64,000 nucleotides of DNA from Batrachochytrium dendrobatidis JAM81 (Eukaryota; Chytridiomycota; Chytridiomycetes; Rhizophydiales). This document shows positions 31,002 to 42,722 of the stretch, in pieces (positions within the stretch are counted from its first letter, which is position 1; each line of letters starts with the position of its first letter). The translations under genes and the position numbers were made by a program. The stretch lies in NCBI RefSeq assembly GCF_000203795.2, contig NW_006281100.1, forward strand, positions 39,856 through 103,855. The letters are read 5' to 3'. The notes beneath the pieces are model-generated. The model had not been told where the DNA came from, made no database searches, and saw only the letters and a list, made by a program, of their open reading frames with translations.

Positions 31002-31828
31002 GGATATGAAATTGAAGCAACTGGTGTTTTTCTAATAATTACTGTTTTTGGCTATGTTTTAAAAGAAATAGCACCGCTTATAACAACAGAATATATTTGA
31101 TATGAGATGGCCTAGACTTGGACTCGAAAGAAACGTGCAGGTAGATTTTTGTAGTTCCAAAAGTTTAAACTGGTGAGCAAAACAGTGGCATTAAATAGGC
31201 TTAATACTCTTTAAGATGGCTAGAAATAAAATATATACCTGTTGTAAATGCTGTAAATGGCCAAGATGTAACTTGATGATTGTCAAGACAAACTTTTCAA
31301 AACATTGACAAGAATCAGTATTTCGCGCAATTTGCATCGAGTCGAATGGTTGAATTCACTAGTCTTGAACCGAGACTGTACGCTCACCATTGTTGTATTC
31401 TAAATCACACACACTCGTGTTCTAGTTTAGCATATCTTGGAAATTCAACTGTCATTTGCATATCAATTACCAAAAAATCACTCAAAACACAACGTGTTCA
31501 GTAGATTGACAATAGTCGTACAAAATGGCTGTTTATTATATACTGGCACTCTTATGAATATCACATTTTACGTGAATACACACCTAAATCAATTGCCCAG
31601 TAAATTGCCAGATTTACTCGAATTTGAAAAACTTTAAAGCCAATGCAGTGGTGTGTATTTAAACTGATTCGGAATAGCTCACTCGTGTATTTCAACATGA
31701 ATGGCAGGTAATTGATGATTAATCGTGATTAAAAACCTGTCAGTCCAACCCAATTCACGATTTTGATGATTGTCTAGTAAAGTAGCCGGTTTAAACAACT
31801 TGAAACCCATGGATACGAATGTTCAAAC
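31002..31828. other. Intergenic between P5B ATPase and U11/U12-65K genes
   Basis: Contains the upstream region of the ATPase gene. A solitary copy of the MITE terminal word (CATTTTACGTGAATACAC) lies near 31565. No gene is supported. Confidence 0.5.
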
Positions 31829-33253
31829 TTATTCCTTGCCAAATTGCTTTATAAAAAGTTGAGTTGGTAAAAAGAATACAAACACATGCATTTAGGATTT
31901 GTAAACTTACAATAACCATTGGTTTTTCTTCAAGAATGAGTCCATGGAAAAGGTTCAAGGCAGTTTCAGCTAGTTTGGTTGTTTCGTATTTTACAAAGGC
32001 TTGGCCCTTCATTTTGCCTTTTTTCATCAAACGCACATCTATACGACTATAAAGATCACTGGTTAAAACAATAGACATTTTTACATTACAAAATCAATGC
32101 ACTTTACTTTTCTGGCAAACTAGAAGATGGAAGGATTTTGGAAAACAGATTAAGCAGTTGTGAATCCGAGACACGCTTATAATTGATATTCTTGATGAAC
32201 AATGTTTTTGAAGGAGATCCTTGATTATAGTTTTTGTAAGCAGGGAGTTGAAGCAGCGTAGAGTGTGATGCTTTTAACAAGCGATCTGAACCAAGTACAG
32301 ACAAAGCATCCAGTTCCACGTTGCTCGGGCCAGTCTCTGTTGTGGATAGATTTGTGTCAATGGGATGGATGGGCTGAACTGTTGAATGATTTGATACGAG
32401 TGCAATATCATCACACGTTTGAGAATGAATACAAATGTTGATGGCATGCTGGTTGAGTTTCTTGGATGCTACAACAGATTTGTAGCTGGATGACTTGATA
32501 CCATCAGATCCACATTTTGAATTCAATTTCTGGCGTTTGCACGTAGCTGGTTCAAGTACAATGGGAAAAGTATCAGAAGAATCACTTTCAAACTCTTCTT
32601 TGAATGCATTGCTATTTTCAACCAAGGATGAATTTTGAATCTTTCGTTTTTTTGAACTGTCAGACATTGTATTCTTGTTTGAAGTAGCCTTGGTTTTGGA
32701 ACATATATCTTGTTTGTTTGGAAGATCATTAATGGATGGATAACAAGTCCATGGCGGAGGCAGATGCATTTTGTTCATGAGATGCAAGACCTGAGTATAG
32801 AGAGCGGGGACTGCTTTGATTGCAGTGGATATATTTAGTAAAATCTCAGGAGTTGGATTAGGATATTTATAAAGCAATGCAGGATTAGAAGGATAGTAAA
32901 TTCTATTGAATCAATCAGATACGAGTCAGTGAGAATGAAATCCAAGTAGTAACCAATGACAAACTATTTGAAACAGAAGCCAATACTAAAACATACCCCA
33001 AATCCATTGAGATGGGATCAAATGAAGGTTTTAAACGTAATGGTTTCCCCATGATGCGTAGAGCAGAAAGAGTTTCGAGAGCAGACACGGCATCAGAGAG
33101 AGAATCAAAGATGAGATTGATGGGAGCGAACGGAACAATTGTTTCAACAGAATCGAAAACAACAGGCTGACTCAAGTCTGAGAGTAAAGACGGCAGCACA
33201 GAACGAACGGATTCAGGACAATTTATAATAGAAATCTGATGAGTTTTGAGCAT
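31829..33253 (-). CDS. RNPC3: U11/U12 snRNP 65-kDa protein (minor spliceosome)
   Basis: Exons 32997-33253, 32108-32902, 31911-32058 and 31829-31846 give 405 residues; the last exon codes only QFGKE. The diagnostic stretch is YKYPNPTPEILLNI...VPALYTQVLHLMNKMHLPPP, the conserved linker of U11/U12-65K that contacts U11-59K. An N-terminal RRM precedes it (about residues 1-80, divergent). The C-terminal RRM starts KTLFIKNI and contains DVRLMKKGKMKGQAFVKYE and EEKPMVIQF; in the known protein this RRM binds the U12 snRNA 3' stem-loop. The gene therefore implies U12-type splicing. It is transcribed divergently from the mitofusin gene, with ATGs 59 bp apart. Confidence 0.88.
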
Positions 33254-33312
33254 AACTTTTGTGACAAGATTTTGATAATTTTTCAAGTTGTCGAAACTTG
33301 TTAGAAACTGCA
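33254..33312. promoter_or_regulatory. Very short bidirectional promoter
   Basis: Only 59 bp separate the two start codons of the divergent U11/U12-65K and mitofusin genes, so their promoters must overlap each other or the coding regions. No clear TATA box is visible. Confidence 0.55.
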
Positions 33313-35730
33313 ATGGAATGGACTACTCCGGATGACTTGCATTCCAGCACCACTACAACAACTGCTACACATGGAGCTCTTACAGGATTGTTTGATTCTG
33401 CTTATGCGTCTTGCCATTCCGATCAATCGCCTTCTCAATTCGCAAAGAATCGTCAGTTGTTGCTCTTTCTTTTGGGTCAGACAAAGACTCTGTTAGATGG
33501 ATTGGCGCATGCTTCAACCATGCAGCCTCTGTTGTATCCTTCTGCTGCTTCGCAAGCACTTTCTATTCTGTCCATCCACTCTCACAATCCTGTCAACTCT
33601 TCCGTCTTGACCAACAGCTTCACTTCAAACAGTGTTTATTCTTCGTATACTTCTAGTCGTGGTAGTCATAAAAACTTACCCAACGGCATACAGGCTAATG
33701 ATGCTTCTTTGGCCTCTGCTTTACTTCAACGCATCAATGATTCAGTTTCACATATAGAAAACTTGGAAATTCGCATTGCTGATACCCATTCAAGAGTGCT
33801 TGTTACAGGTGATGTCAATGCAGGAAAGAGCACTTTTGTCAATACCTTGCTTCGACGTCAGATCGTTCCTGACGATCAAGAGCCTTGCACTGCTCTGTTT
33901 GTCGAGGTCATGGATCCTCAGCAAAATGGAGGTGTCGAGGAATTTCATGCCATCAAGGAAAATGTCGATTATCATCCATCCGATCGTTCTTCGTTTACTC
34001 GCTTTGATCTGCATGAGCTGCGCTCCGTTGTAGAAATCAACGAGCCAGAGTTTTCTATGATCAAGGTTTACTGCATGGACAATCGTGACTCTGTTTCGTC
34101 ATTACTTCATAACGGTGTTGTTGACATCAGCTTTATCGACTCGCCTGGTCTCAATATTGATTCTGTCAAAACTACTTCTCTGTTTACAAAACAGGAAGAG
34201 ATTGATGTCATTGTGTTTGTTGTCCGTGCTGAAAACCATTTTACCCAATCGGTAAGTACTCAACTCGTCAACATACTCTGGCATGGTGTATTAATCTATC
34301 TGTCTATATACCATGATAGAGTTGCGATTTTTTAGCTACCGCATGCAAGGAAAAGGCATCTGTCTTTATTGTTGTCAATCGATTTGATCAGATTCGTCGA
34401 AAAGATAGATGTCGTCGCGAAATTTTAGATCAGATTCAAGGCATATCTCAACACACATTTGCTGATGCGGCCAATCTAGTGCACTTTGTTAGTGCTCGGA
34501 TGGTGTTGGAGTCCGACTTAAAATTGGCTGAACGTAATGAAGAAGCTGAAGTATCTTTCAAGCATCTTGAGCAGTCGCTCCGTTCGTTTGTTTTGGAAAA
34601 AAGATCACGCTCCAAGCTTGGTCCTGCAAAGGTTTATCTTGGTCATATTTTGTCCGATGTTGCCATGATTTCAGAACACAACAAACTGATTTCACAGGAA
34701 AAAATTGACAAGCTTTCGTCCGAGCTAGATGAATCCACACCTGTTTTTGAGCGTATGGTATCACTCAAGGAAGACGTGCTTTCAGATATTGATAGAATCA
34801 TTGGCAACACGAGTATCCTGATTGAGTCTCATTCTAAAGTTGAACTGGGTGATTTTATTGCTGAAATTGAGCCATTCAGTGACGGTGTTCAATGGGATGG
34901 TATCATGCATGCATGGCATTATGCACATAATTTGCGTCAGGTTGTGTTTCGTTTGGCCACCATTCGCATTCGTCGCTGTCAAGACTATGCCCGTGAGCAT
35001 TCAATTGGCTGTATCAAACGCATTGAACAATTGGCTACAGATGCCATGTCAGTACCTCCCGAGATTAGCACTGCACCCATCACTGCAGCGTTTGATCAAA
35101 ACCAACTGGCAGAAAGCTCACCCGAAGAAGTGGGAATTCAAATGTCCGACTTGTTTGATCTGACAGATAGACTTGATTTGCTCAAAGATTACATTCCTGG
35201 AATCACATTGATCACGGGTGCCTTGCTAGGCTACAAAGGATTTGCTAGTGGCATGTTGAATACACTACACACGGCAGGAGCATTGAGAATGACCAAGCTT
35301 GCTTTTACTGGAATTGGTCTTGCTGGTAAATCTTGCCTTGTTCATTGATTTGAATTCAACACTCGGTACTGTTATATTTATATTCCTTGAACCGTTTCTA
35401 GGTATCGGAATCATACTCTATGCGATTTCAGATATGAAATCTAGTATTCAACGCAAGGTGATTCGTAAACTGCAAGACCATTTTGCACACTCTGGGTTTG
35501 TGGAAAAAACAACAACAATCCTGTTTCGCACATCTCGTCAAGCACTACAATCCACCATTTGGGAATTTCAAAACCAATTCCAGCATCTGTTGGCTGAAAG
35601 TGAAGAGAAAATTATTGACCAAAACATAGCCAAGAAATCAGCACAAGATGCCCATGATTTCTACGAAGGTGCTCGAAAACGTGCTGCACATTTACAATCG
35701 CAACTGGACGAGATTGATTTGGATGTTTAG
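33313..35730 (+). CDS. FZO1: Mitofusin / Fzo1 outer-membrane fusion GTPase
   Basis: Exons 33313-34251, 34320-35325 and 35402-35730 give 757 residues. It is a dynamin-family GTPase that fuses mitochondrial outer membranes. G1 is GDVNAGKST (about residue 167), the switch Thr lies in EPCTALF, G3 is DSPG, and G4 is NRFDQIRRKDRC. A heptad region follows (HR1, about 400-480). The hydrophobic hairpin LITGALLGYKGF.../LAFTGIGLAGIGIILYAI forms the paired membrane anchor. A C-terminal coiled coil (HR2, FQHLLAESEEKIIDQNIAKKSAQ) is present. It is somewhat shorter than yeast Fzo1, mainly at the N-terminus, which is Ser/Thr-rich and poorly conserved. Confidence 0.92.
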
Positions 35731-36165
35731 TTGTGATAGTGTTGATACTCTATTGTGGTCTCTTTGCGTTGGTTGATCTATTTGAATGATGCAGTATGTT
35801 GAACCACGATAGGATATCTTATTTTCACTCTTACTCCTCGAGATCAATCCATACAGTGAGCTTTCTTGGCTGGGTGTTGCATGGTATGACTGAAATAAAG
35901 TCTGCTCAATATAGTGACACTACTCTTGTATTTTAAAATGTCACTGTTGTTTGATAAACGGCCATCATGGTATGTGTAGGATGGATAAACAGTCGATAGG
36001 ATTACAAATTTGAAGTACAATCACACATGGTATTGCTGATACTACTCGACAGATAAGACATACTACTATCAGATCAATTCATTGACGGAAAAGATGATAA
36101 ACACTTGTCTGCAACACGGACCACCTCGTTTAGATACATTACAGTTGAGATACTTGCAGATAGAT
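35731..36165. other. Spacer between convergent genes
   Basis: AT-rich tail-to-tail region after mitofusin and Spc25. No gene or repeat is recognised. Confidence 0.5.
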
Positions 36166-37605
36166 TCATCTCATGTGGCGTGATTGCGAGCGAGCATATT
36201 TGGTAAACTCGGAACGCATATACTTGACAAAAGTATACAAATCCCGTGAAGAGTTGAGCCACTCTATAGAAGCATCGATATTAAGCAGCATAGGCTTACA
36301 CGATATCACTAAAACAACATACCAAGATTAGCCCACTATAAATACAAAACTGGCAAGTGGAAAAATAAACACGCATATACATGCTGACCAACATACTAAC
36401 ATTTGTATGCAGTAGTGTCCGATACTCCGAGTTCAAACGAATACTCTTGTTCAAGTTTGGCATCATTTACATGAGTAAATTTAAACTGGATAACATCGGC
36501 TAGGTATTCATAGATGCAAGTTTAAAATCAAATTGGGTTAAACATGGAGTGTATCATTGTAAAAGCTGATTTTAAAACGGTCAAAAACATGAGTAGACCA
36601 AATATTCGACATACAAACAGTTTGAACCATTTTCATGGCGAGAAGTTTCTCATACATGTCAAGCATGGGTATCAAATCCTCTGCCTCGGCCTGTTGTGCA
36701 TTCTTTTTCAGATTTAATTCTATTTCCAAAGCAGCAAATTCACATTAGACGAATCTATTGGCAAGTCTTGATCTCGTTTGGAGAATATTACCTTGCCGCT
36801 TGGCATGAATATCACTTGTCAGTTGCTTGATTTTGGTATGAAGGGTTTCCAATTCAGCCTCTTTTGCCTTTCTAGTTTGAGCGAGTTGCGAGATCTCTCC
36901 TTCCATAAGCTCCTGCTCATTTCGCTGCGTATCCAGAGCTAAACCAAACACGATAATCAAGAGCAATAAGTATTAACTCTTTAATGAATAAAATAGCAGA
37001 TACTGAGAAACAAATAAAACCCATTGAGTAGAATCTACTGCAATACACTATAGATGGACTGCAGTAGAAAACCAAAATATAGGTTCATGCCAACCTACTC
37101 TGCATTAGATCTTCTTCGTCAGACTTTAATGTTTCGACAAGCTTCCTGAGTTCTTGACTGCGAACTGGATTGAAATCGAATAAATAGATGATTAAAAGGC
37201 ATTTCAATACCAAGTGTATAAGCCAAAAATATGAACTGTTTAGCACGATGCGTACAACTGGATTGAACTACCTTGCAAATCCTTCATGTCTTTGAGAAAC
37301 GTATTTCGAGAATCTGCCATACTCTTGCCCTTTGCAAGAACCCAAGAATCAAAGGTCTGAGTAATAGTACTGCACACTGACTTTAAATCCAGAGTTTCGG
37401 GCTCTTTTGTAGTAGAATCCATTGCAGTGTTGGACTGGACTGACTCTGATGTATAAGGCTGATGAAGACGAACTGGAGTGGTTCCGGCAGGCATTAAAGA
37501 AGCCCTCATTAGTCTAGGCGTTCTTGGAGGAATAGAGCCACTCGGGCCAATTCCAAAGCCATTAGTCTGAGAGAGAAAGTGGATAGTCGACAGTCTGTTG
37601 GTCAT
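36166..37605 (-). CDS. SPC25: Kinetochore protein Spc25 (Ndc80 complex)
   Basis: Six exons: 37272-37605, 37099-37164, 36792-36938, 36615-36719, 36401-36499 and 36166-36308, giving 297 residues. The N-terminus is Pro/Ser-rich. The centre is a continuous coiled coil (QELRKLVETLKSDEEDLMQ...RNEQELMEGEISQLAQTRKAKEAELETLHTK, broken across exons). The C-terminal globular domain has the Spc25 pattern VIQFKFTHVND...EYSFELGVSD followed by CKPMLLNIDASIEWLNSSRDLYTFVKYMRSEF. Spc25 pairs with Spc24 and docks the Ndc80 complex to the inner kinetochore. Every splice junction keeps phase. The 72-bp intron 36720-36791 removes an apparent in-frame stop. Confidence 0.85.
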
Positions 37606-38669
37606 GGTTATTGCTTTGGGTTGAATGTCCGAAATGCTTCAAAACCCTGCGACACTCACTCGAAATGCTGTTTTGTATTCTATTCTTGCACTCGAAATGT
37701 TGCCTTGCTTTCCTATTACGAATTCTTCAAGACTTTGAGATTCGATCGCTTGATGGCTGTATGGCTCTGTCCTTGAATCAATTGTACTTGACTCGATCCT
37801 TCTAATCACAATAGATTATCCACATATCCCCAAACAATCTGTATTACTTGATCACACTTAATCCGGTGCCAGTTGACCCTTGAATTGAATGTATAATTCC
37901 ACTCTTACACAAGGTGGTGTAGCAGTGTTGATTACAGCCATATTCGCGTAAGATGAAACCAACCGAATATTCAAAGCAGCATTCCAGTCCCAGTCCCAGT
38001 TCCAGTCCCAGTCTATTCGTCTACAAATTCCTGACTTGGCTCAAATATTGGTGGCCAAAATTGAAACAATTGTTGTATTCCAGTGCCATGCAATCCCTGC
38101 TCTCTTGAATTAAAATGTATTCGAAATTTTAAAATACAAAATGTGTTTGTAATGATCGACGACATCAGGGATAAATCGGATTTCAAACTTGGCAATCGTA
38201 GGACTGCCAAAAGAGGATCACTCCAGTTCAAACGTGTAGCTTGCAAGGATCATATGATGGGCATCGCACTCGGAAAAATTAAAAATGTCTACTGAGCAAG
38301 CATTCAATCTCCAACAGGAAGGCACATGGACATTTAGCCATTGTTTATCCAAAGCAAAAAAGCTAATCACTACAAAATGGTCTATTTACGCGAATATGGC
38401 TGTAAATCAACTCGAGTGCCAGTGCACGTTAAGCCTTTAATGCTTGAGTGGCCTACCCGTGGCCACTCAATATTTTACAAAAGTCGATTAATCCTTGCCA
38501 AGCAAATGCATTGACGCCTTCATCTGGCTAAAATACCGCACATTTATCGAGTATTTGAACTCGGCTTTTGGAATGTAGACTTCAAAATCATCAACTTCGA
38601 GATCTACCAGACTTTGTCTCTACTACATAAAAAACTTTGTTACAATACACTAGATCCCAATCTCTTATC
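37606..38669. other. Intergenic with one MITE
   Basis: Holds the Spc25 upstream region, a MITE-like element at 37932-38405 and the SOD promoter. A short CCAGTC/CCAGTT microsatellite runs at about 37983-38012. Confidence 0.6.
37932..38405. mobile_element. MITE-like element with 20-bp terminal inverted repeats
   Basis: TTACAGCCATATTCGCGTAA at 37932-37951 is exactly inverted at 38386-38405. Flanking bases (GTTGAT on the left, ATCAAC on the right) extend the inverted match with one indel, so I could not define a clean target duplication. The interior (about 434 bp) has no transposase frame. The same terminal word recurs elsewhere in the window. Confidence 0.8.
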
Positions 38670-39569
38670 ATGAACTTTCTTCTTCGTACTCTTGCTATTG
38701 CTTTCGTAGCAATCAACGGCATTCGTGCATCGCAATGTCCATCTGGCTTTACTTACACCGATTCAATCGGTGACTGCCGTGGAAATGGTCAAGAAAGCGG
38801 ACAATTGTGCTATACGACGCAAACCTATACTTCAGATATTAATACGTGTATAAACCGAGCCAAACGCATATATGCTCAGTGTTATACCTCAGTTCAATCC
38901 GGCCGACCATATTGCTGGCCTGACGCACCTGGATCCACCTACAATGGTGGTACTTCCCAACCCAATCAGCTTGGATATCAGCTTCCTTCTCCAAACTCGA
39001 ATCCCCCTCCTAGTCAAACTATACAGCAGTTTTCTCTAAGCGCCGCAAGCCCTACTGCTCAGGCCACTTCCTGTCAAAGTGAAGCTTCAGGCCCTATCAA
39101 TGCAATTGTTAATATTCAGCCAGATTCGGGTACTCCCAGCGCTTCTAAAATTAGTGGTTTTATCTCTTTTTCGCAGCTATCTCCCTCTTCAAAAATTAGC
39201 ATCACTGCAAAAGTGGTTGGCATTCCTGCAGGTCAACATGGATGGCATGTTCACGCCAAAGGCAACACCTATCCCAATTGTTCATCTGCAGGACCTCATT
39301 GGAATCCCCTTGGTGTAGATCATGGAGCACCCAGCGCAGCCGTTCGTCATATGGGAGACTTTGGCAACTTTAACGCGACAGATGATGGTACCTTTAGTGT
39401 AACGATCACAGATTCCATGGCGACGCTTTATGGACCAAACAGTATTCTTGGTCGGGCACTTGTACTTCATGCAGGAGTGGATGACCTTGGATTGACAGAT
39501 AACCCGCTTTCCAAAACAACTGGCAACGCAGGTGCTCGTCTTGCTTGTGGTGTGATTGGATATCAGTAA
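38670..39569 (+). CDS. Secreted Cu/Zn superoxide dismutase with N-terminal Cys-rich extension
   Basis: A single exon, 299 residues from the ATG at 38670, which opens directly on a signal peptide (MNFLLRTLAIAFVAINGIRA). Residues about 21-90 are a cysteine-rich module (CPSGF, DCRG, LCYTT, TCINRA, AQCYTS, PYCW) of unknown family. A Pro/Ser linker follows, then a complete Sod1-type domain (about 135-299). Metal ligands are visible: HGWHVH, GPHWNP, VDHGAP, HMGDFGN and LHAGVDD. The conserved Cys pair and the active-site Arg (GNAGARLACGVIG) are also present. It should dismutate extracellular superoxide, for example from a host oxidative burst. The Cys-rich extension may anchor it to the wall; that is inference. 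Confidence 0.93.
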   Translation: MNFLLRTLAIAFVAINGIRASQCPSGFTYTDSIGDCRGNGQESGQLCYTTQTYTSDINTCINRAKRIYAQCYTSVQSGRPYCWPDAPGSTYNGGTSQPNQLGYQLPSPNSNPPPSQTIQQFSLSAASPTAQATSCQSEASGPINAIVNIQPDSGTPSASKISGFISFSQLSPSSKISITAKVVGIPAGQHGWHVHAKGNTYPNCSSAGPHWNPLGVDHGAPSAAVRHMGDFGNFNATDDGTFSVTITDSMATLYGPNSILGRALVLHAGVDDLGLTDNPLSKTTGNAGARLACGVIGYQ

Positions 39570-40293
39570 TTAAACTGTTTATTTGGTGTATCGACTGAAA
39601 AGAGCCGTATATCAATATATCATGTAGCCGTACTTTGTTTAAAACGGATTTGAAAATCAATAAATTGACTTGACATTCCAACTCAACCTATTCAAACTAG
39701 ATTAGTAATTTTTGGGTTCATTTGGTGAGAATACTGTCAATGCAAGAGTTGATATTGGGCTTGACGTATATTGTCGGTTGAAACCCATTGAAAGCTTATT
39801 CAATCAAAAAAGGTCAAGTCCATCACAATGATTTAGGGTTAGGAACAAAATGGTTTAATCTGAAACAAGTGGCAAGTGTCAAAGAATTGGCCCAACCATG
39901 TCAGATATTGACTTGAAGATGGGAAACAATATACTTTTTTCAAAATATGCTTCTAAATACAGTTTCAGATAAACAATGTTACCCAGAGATAGGGCCAACA
40001 TTGTGTTTTCAATAGAAACCTGTACAATGATTTTGGTATGATTGTGAAAACACAAGACTCATCACAAGGCACAAAGGCACGCCCTCTCCATCATCATAGC
40101 AGTACGCCCTCAAACATCAAGGTTAAAAGTGAGCGCCCTGATGCTAAGCGGCGTTAGATTCAAAGATTCGCACTGGTTTCATATAAAACAAGGCAATTGT
40201 CCTTCACACCTACTTTTACCCTTGAACCCAACCCATCTGTGGCTTTCTTACTGTCGCTACTGCTGTTCATATTACAACCTATCCCACTCAACA
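39570..40293. other. Intergenic, promoter region of the Ala-rich gene
   Basis: No gene is seen. The 5' leader of the next gene contains many CCT/ACC pyrimidine tracts near 40200-40290. Confidence 0.5.
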
Positions 40294-42214
40294 ATGTCCT
40301 CCGGTCCTATCAGTGATCAAGTCAAGGATGCCGTGTCTACTACTGTAGACACTGTTACTGAGGCAGGTGCTACTGCTGCCACCAAAGCCAAAACCTATGT
40401 CGATGAGACTGTTGCTGAGACCTGCAAGGCCAGCACTGGCACTAATGACAATCCAGTTGAAAAGCTCAAGCGATTGCTTTCCTTCCCAAACAAAAACAAG
40501 GGCAGTAAGCCTGTTGAAGCAGCAACCCCTTCTGATGAGGAGACTCATGCCACTAGTGCTCCTACCCAAGGTTCCGAACCTGACGCTCCTTGCTCTCCTA
40601 CCCGCACTACTGCCAGTCCTCCTCCTGCTGAGAAGAAGCGTAATTCGTTCAACCCCTTTTCTTGGGGCAAACCAGCTGCTGCCCCTGCTACCGAGGCTCC
40701 TACCGAGACTACTGCTTCTGCTACAGAGACTCCTACAGAGACTCCTGCCGAAGCTTCTGCCGAAGCTTCTGCTGAAGTGCAATCCACTCCACCACCCTCG
40801 GAGACTCCTGAGCCTGCGAGCACTACTGCCACTCCCAAGTCTGAGAAGCGCCGCACATTTACATTCTTCTCAAAGAAGCCTTCTTCTGAACCTGCCTCCA
40901 CATCTCCCATCGATTGTCCAGAAAAGTCTACCAGTGACTCTGAGGATAGAAAGAACTCTATAGGCAACATATTCTCTGGTCTATACAAGAAAAAGGTATG
41001 TTGGACTTTATTATGCTACCGTTCATGTGAATCGTCTTGTTTCCATTGGAATGGAGGGCTGCGCCTCTCAATGTCATCGTCATCCGTGGCGGCAATTAGT
41101 CCCACGTGATGGTTGCATTGTGAATCCACACGTGGTCAATTGTTATGTTGGTGATTAAACTATTGATTTCTTGTTCATGTTATAGGCTACCACTCCTGTT
41201 CCTACCACCGACACTGTTACTGATGCCACCCCCAATGCTTCTGGTGAACCTTCTGTAAGTGCTGAGGCTGCTCAAGCCGTTCAAGAGGCTATTGACGCAG
41301 TTGCTGCCGCTGATGCTGCTGAAGCTGCTACAAAGGCTGAAGCTGCTGCTGCCGAGGCTGCTGCAAAGGCAGAGGCGGAAGCTGCAGAGGCTGCTACAAA
41401 GGCTGAGGCTGCTGCTGCCGAGGCTGCCGCAAAGGCAGAGGCAGAGGCTGCTGAAGCTGCTGCAAAGGCCGAAGCTGAAGCAAAGGCAGAAGCAGAGGCT
41501 GCTGCTGCAGAAGCTGCCGCAAAGGCAGAGGCAGAAGCTACAGAGGCTGCTGCAAAGGCAGAAGCTGAAGCAAAGGAAAAGGCAGAGGCTACTGCAAAGA
41601 CTGCAACCACAGAGGCTACTGCAGCTGCAACCACAGAAGCTGCTGCAACAGAAACCACAGAGGCTGCTGCTTCTGGAGTCTCATCAGGAGCAGAGGCTCC
41701 AGCCAAATCTTCCAGCAAGATATTTTCATTCTTGACATTTGGCAGAAAGTCCAAGTCTGCCGTTTCTACTCCATCTACTACATCGGTGGCTACTGGAGAA
41801 GGTGCACCCACTGTCATTGAAGAGTTGGAGGCTGTTACCGAAGAAAACACCACTGTTGTTGAAGAAAATACTGATGTTGTTGAAGAAGTCGGTTCTATTG
41901 AGCAGATCAAGGAAACTATTTCCGAGAAAGTGGAAACTGTTACTGAAAAAGTCGAAGCCTGCACTAGTGCTGCTAAAGAGGCTGCAGGTAATGTTCTTGA
42001 TATAAAAGATCAAGCTCCAGGGACTACGGTTGATGCCGTGACAAAGAAAGTTACCGAGGCCATCAATACTGAAGGTGAATCTAAGAAGGAAAATACTTTT
42101 TCCCTTTTAAAGTTCTTCAAGGGCAAAAAGTCGTTGTTTGCAAAGAATGCAGAGGTTGAGTTACCCGCAGCTGCTCCAGTTACTGGAACAACTGCACCGG
42201 CGATTGCAGTTTAA
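40294..42214 (+). CDS. Ala/Thr/Glu-rich low-complexity protein with six aromatic-basic motifs
   Basis: Exons 40294-40995 and 41186-42214 give 576 residues. I chose the ATG at 40294 (MSSGPISDQVKDAV); the upstream in-frame Met precedes a cysteine-rich stretch unlike the rest. The body is disordered, with an Ala/Glu/Lys array (AEAAAKAEAEA...) encoded by 41260-41640. Six short motifs interrupt it: LLSFPNKNKGS, FNPFSWGKP, FTFFSKKP, IGNIFSGLYKKK, FSFLTFGRKSK and LLKFFKGKKS. Each combines Phe/Leu with Lys/Arg. Amphipathic N- and C-terminal segments (VKDAVSTTVDTVTEAG; IKETISEKVETVTEKVEA) recall lipid-binding 11-mer helices. There is no signal peptide or TM segment. Function is unknown; a membrane- or lipid-droplet-associated protein is one possibility. 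Confidence 0.7.
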
Positions 42215-42722
42215 TTTGGTATTTGGGCATGTTTTTTGTTTTGCCTTGAGTAGAGCGGTAGTGAATCTAGCATGATTTGAACAAAGGATCAGAAAGCTGA
42301 TCATGTTCGGTAATTGCACTGAGCAAAATAGCACTTTGCAGTGTGGAGGTTTGAATGAATTCTATTTGTTTTGTTTTATTTTTACGGTCATCAACAATAA
42401 GAAGATTTGGGTTTTAATTTGATAGTATCGAGATGGTTGCGATAGTTTAAAAACGTAAATGATTCGTTTGATTCATATAAACTACATAGATTGAAGACTT
42501 GACAGGATCAATACCAGACTCAGCAAGCAGTCTTTACTAGACAAGAAACATTGAATCGAGGATTGACAAGTCGTTTAAACTGATCGCGATGAGACACTTG
42601 ACAATCTGATTGTCTCGGCTGTGATTGCAAGCCAAATTTTGTCAAATGCAAAGTCACGGGAATCATGTGATGCAAACAGTTAATAAACACCAGCAAACAG
42701 TTGTATTCAAGTATTGACAAGT
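42215..42722. other. Intergenic, no gene seen
   Basis: AT-rich spacer between two genes on the plus strand; no element recognised. Confidence 0.5.

Noticed and set aside
30900..31100. Small plus-strand frame with hydrophobic residues near the P5B ATPase start
   Set aside because: It overlaps the antisense of the ATPase first exon and first intron and has no homology.
36745..36770. In-frame TAA in the Spc25 coiled-coil region, suggesting a pseudogene
   Set aside because: A 72-bp intron (36720-36791, donor GTAATA, acceptor AAATAG) removes the stop and restores phase on both sides.
40129..40293. N-terminal extension of the Ala-rich protein from the ATG at 40129
   Set aside because: The added 55 residues are Cys/Leu-rich, unlike the remainder, and look like translated 5' leader; the ATG at 40294 has a better context (ACAATGTCC).
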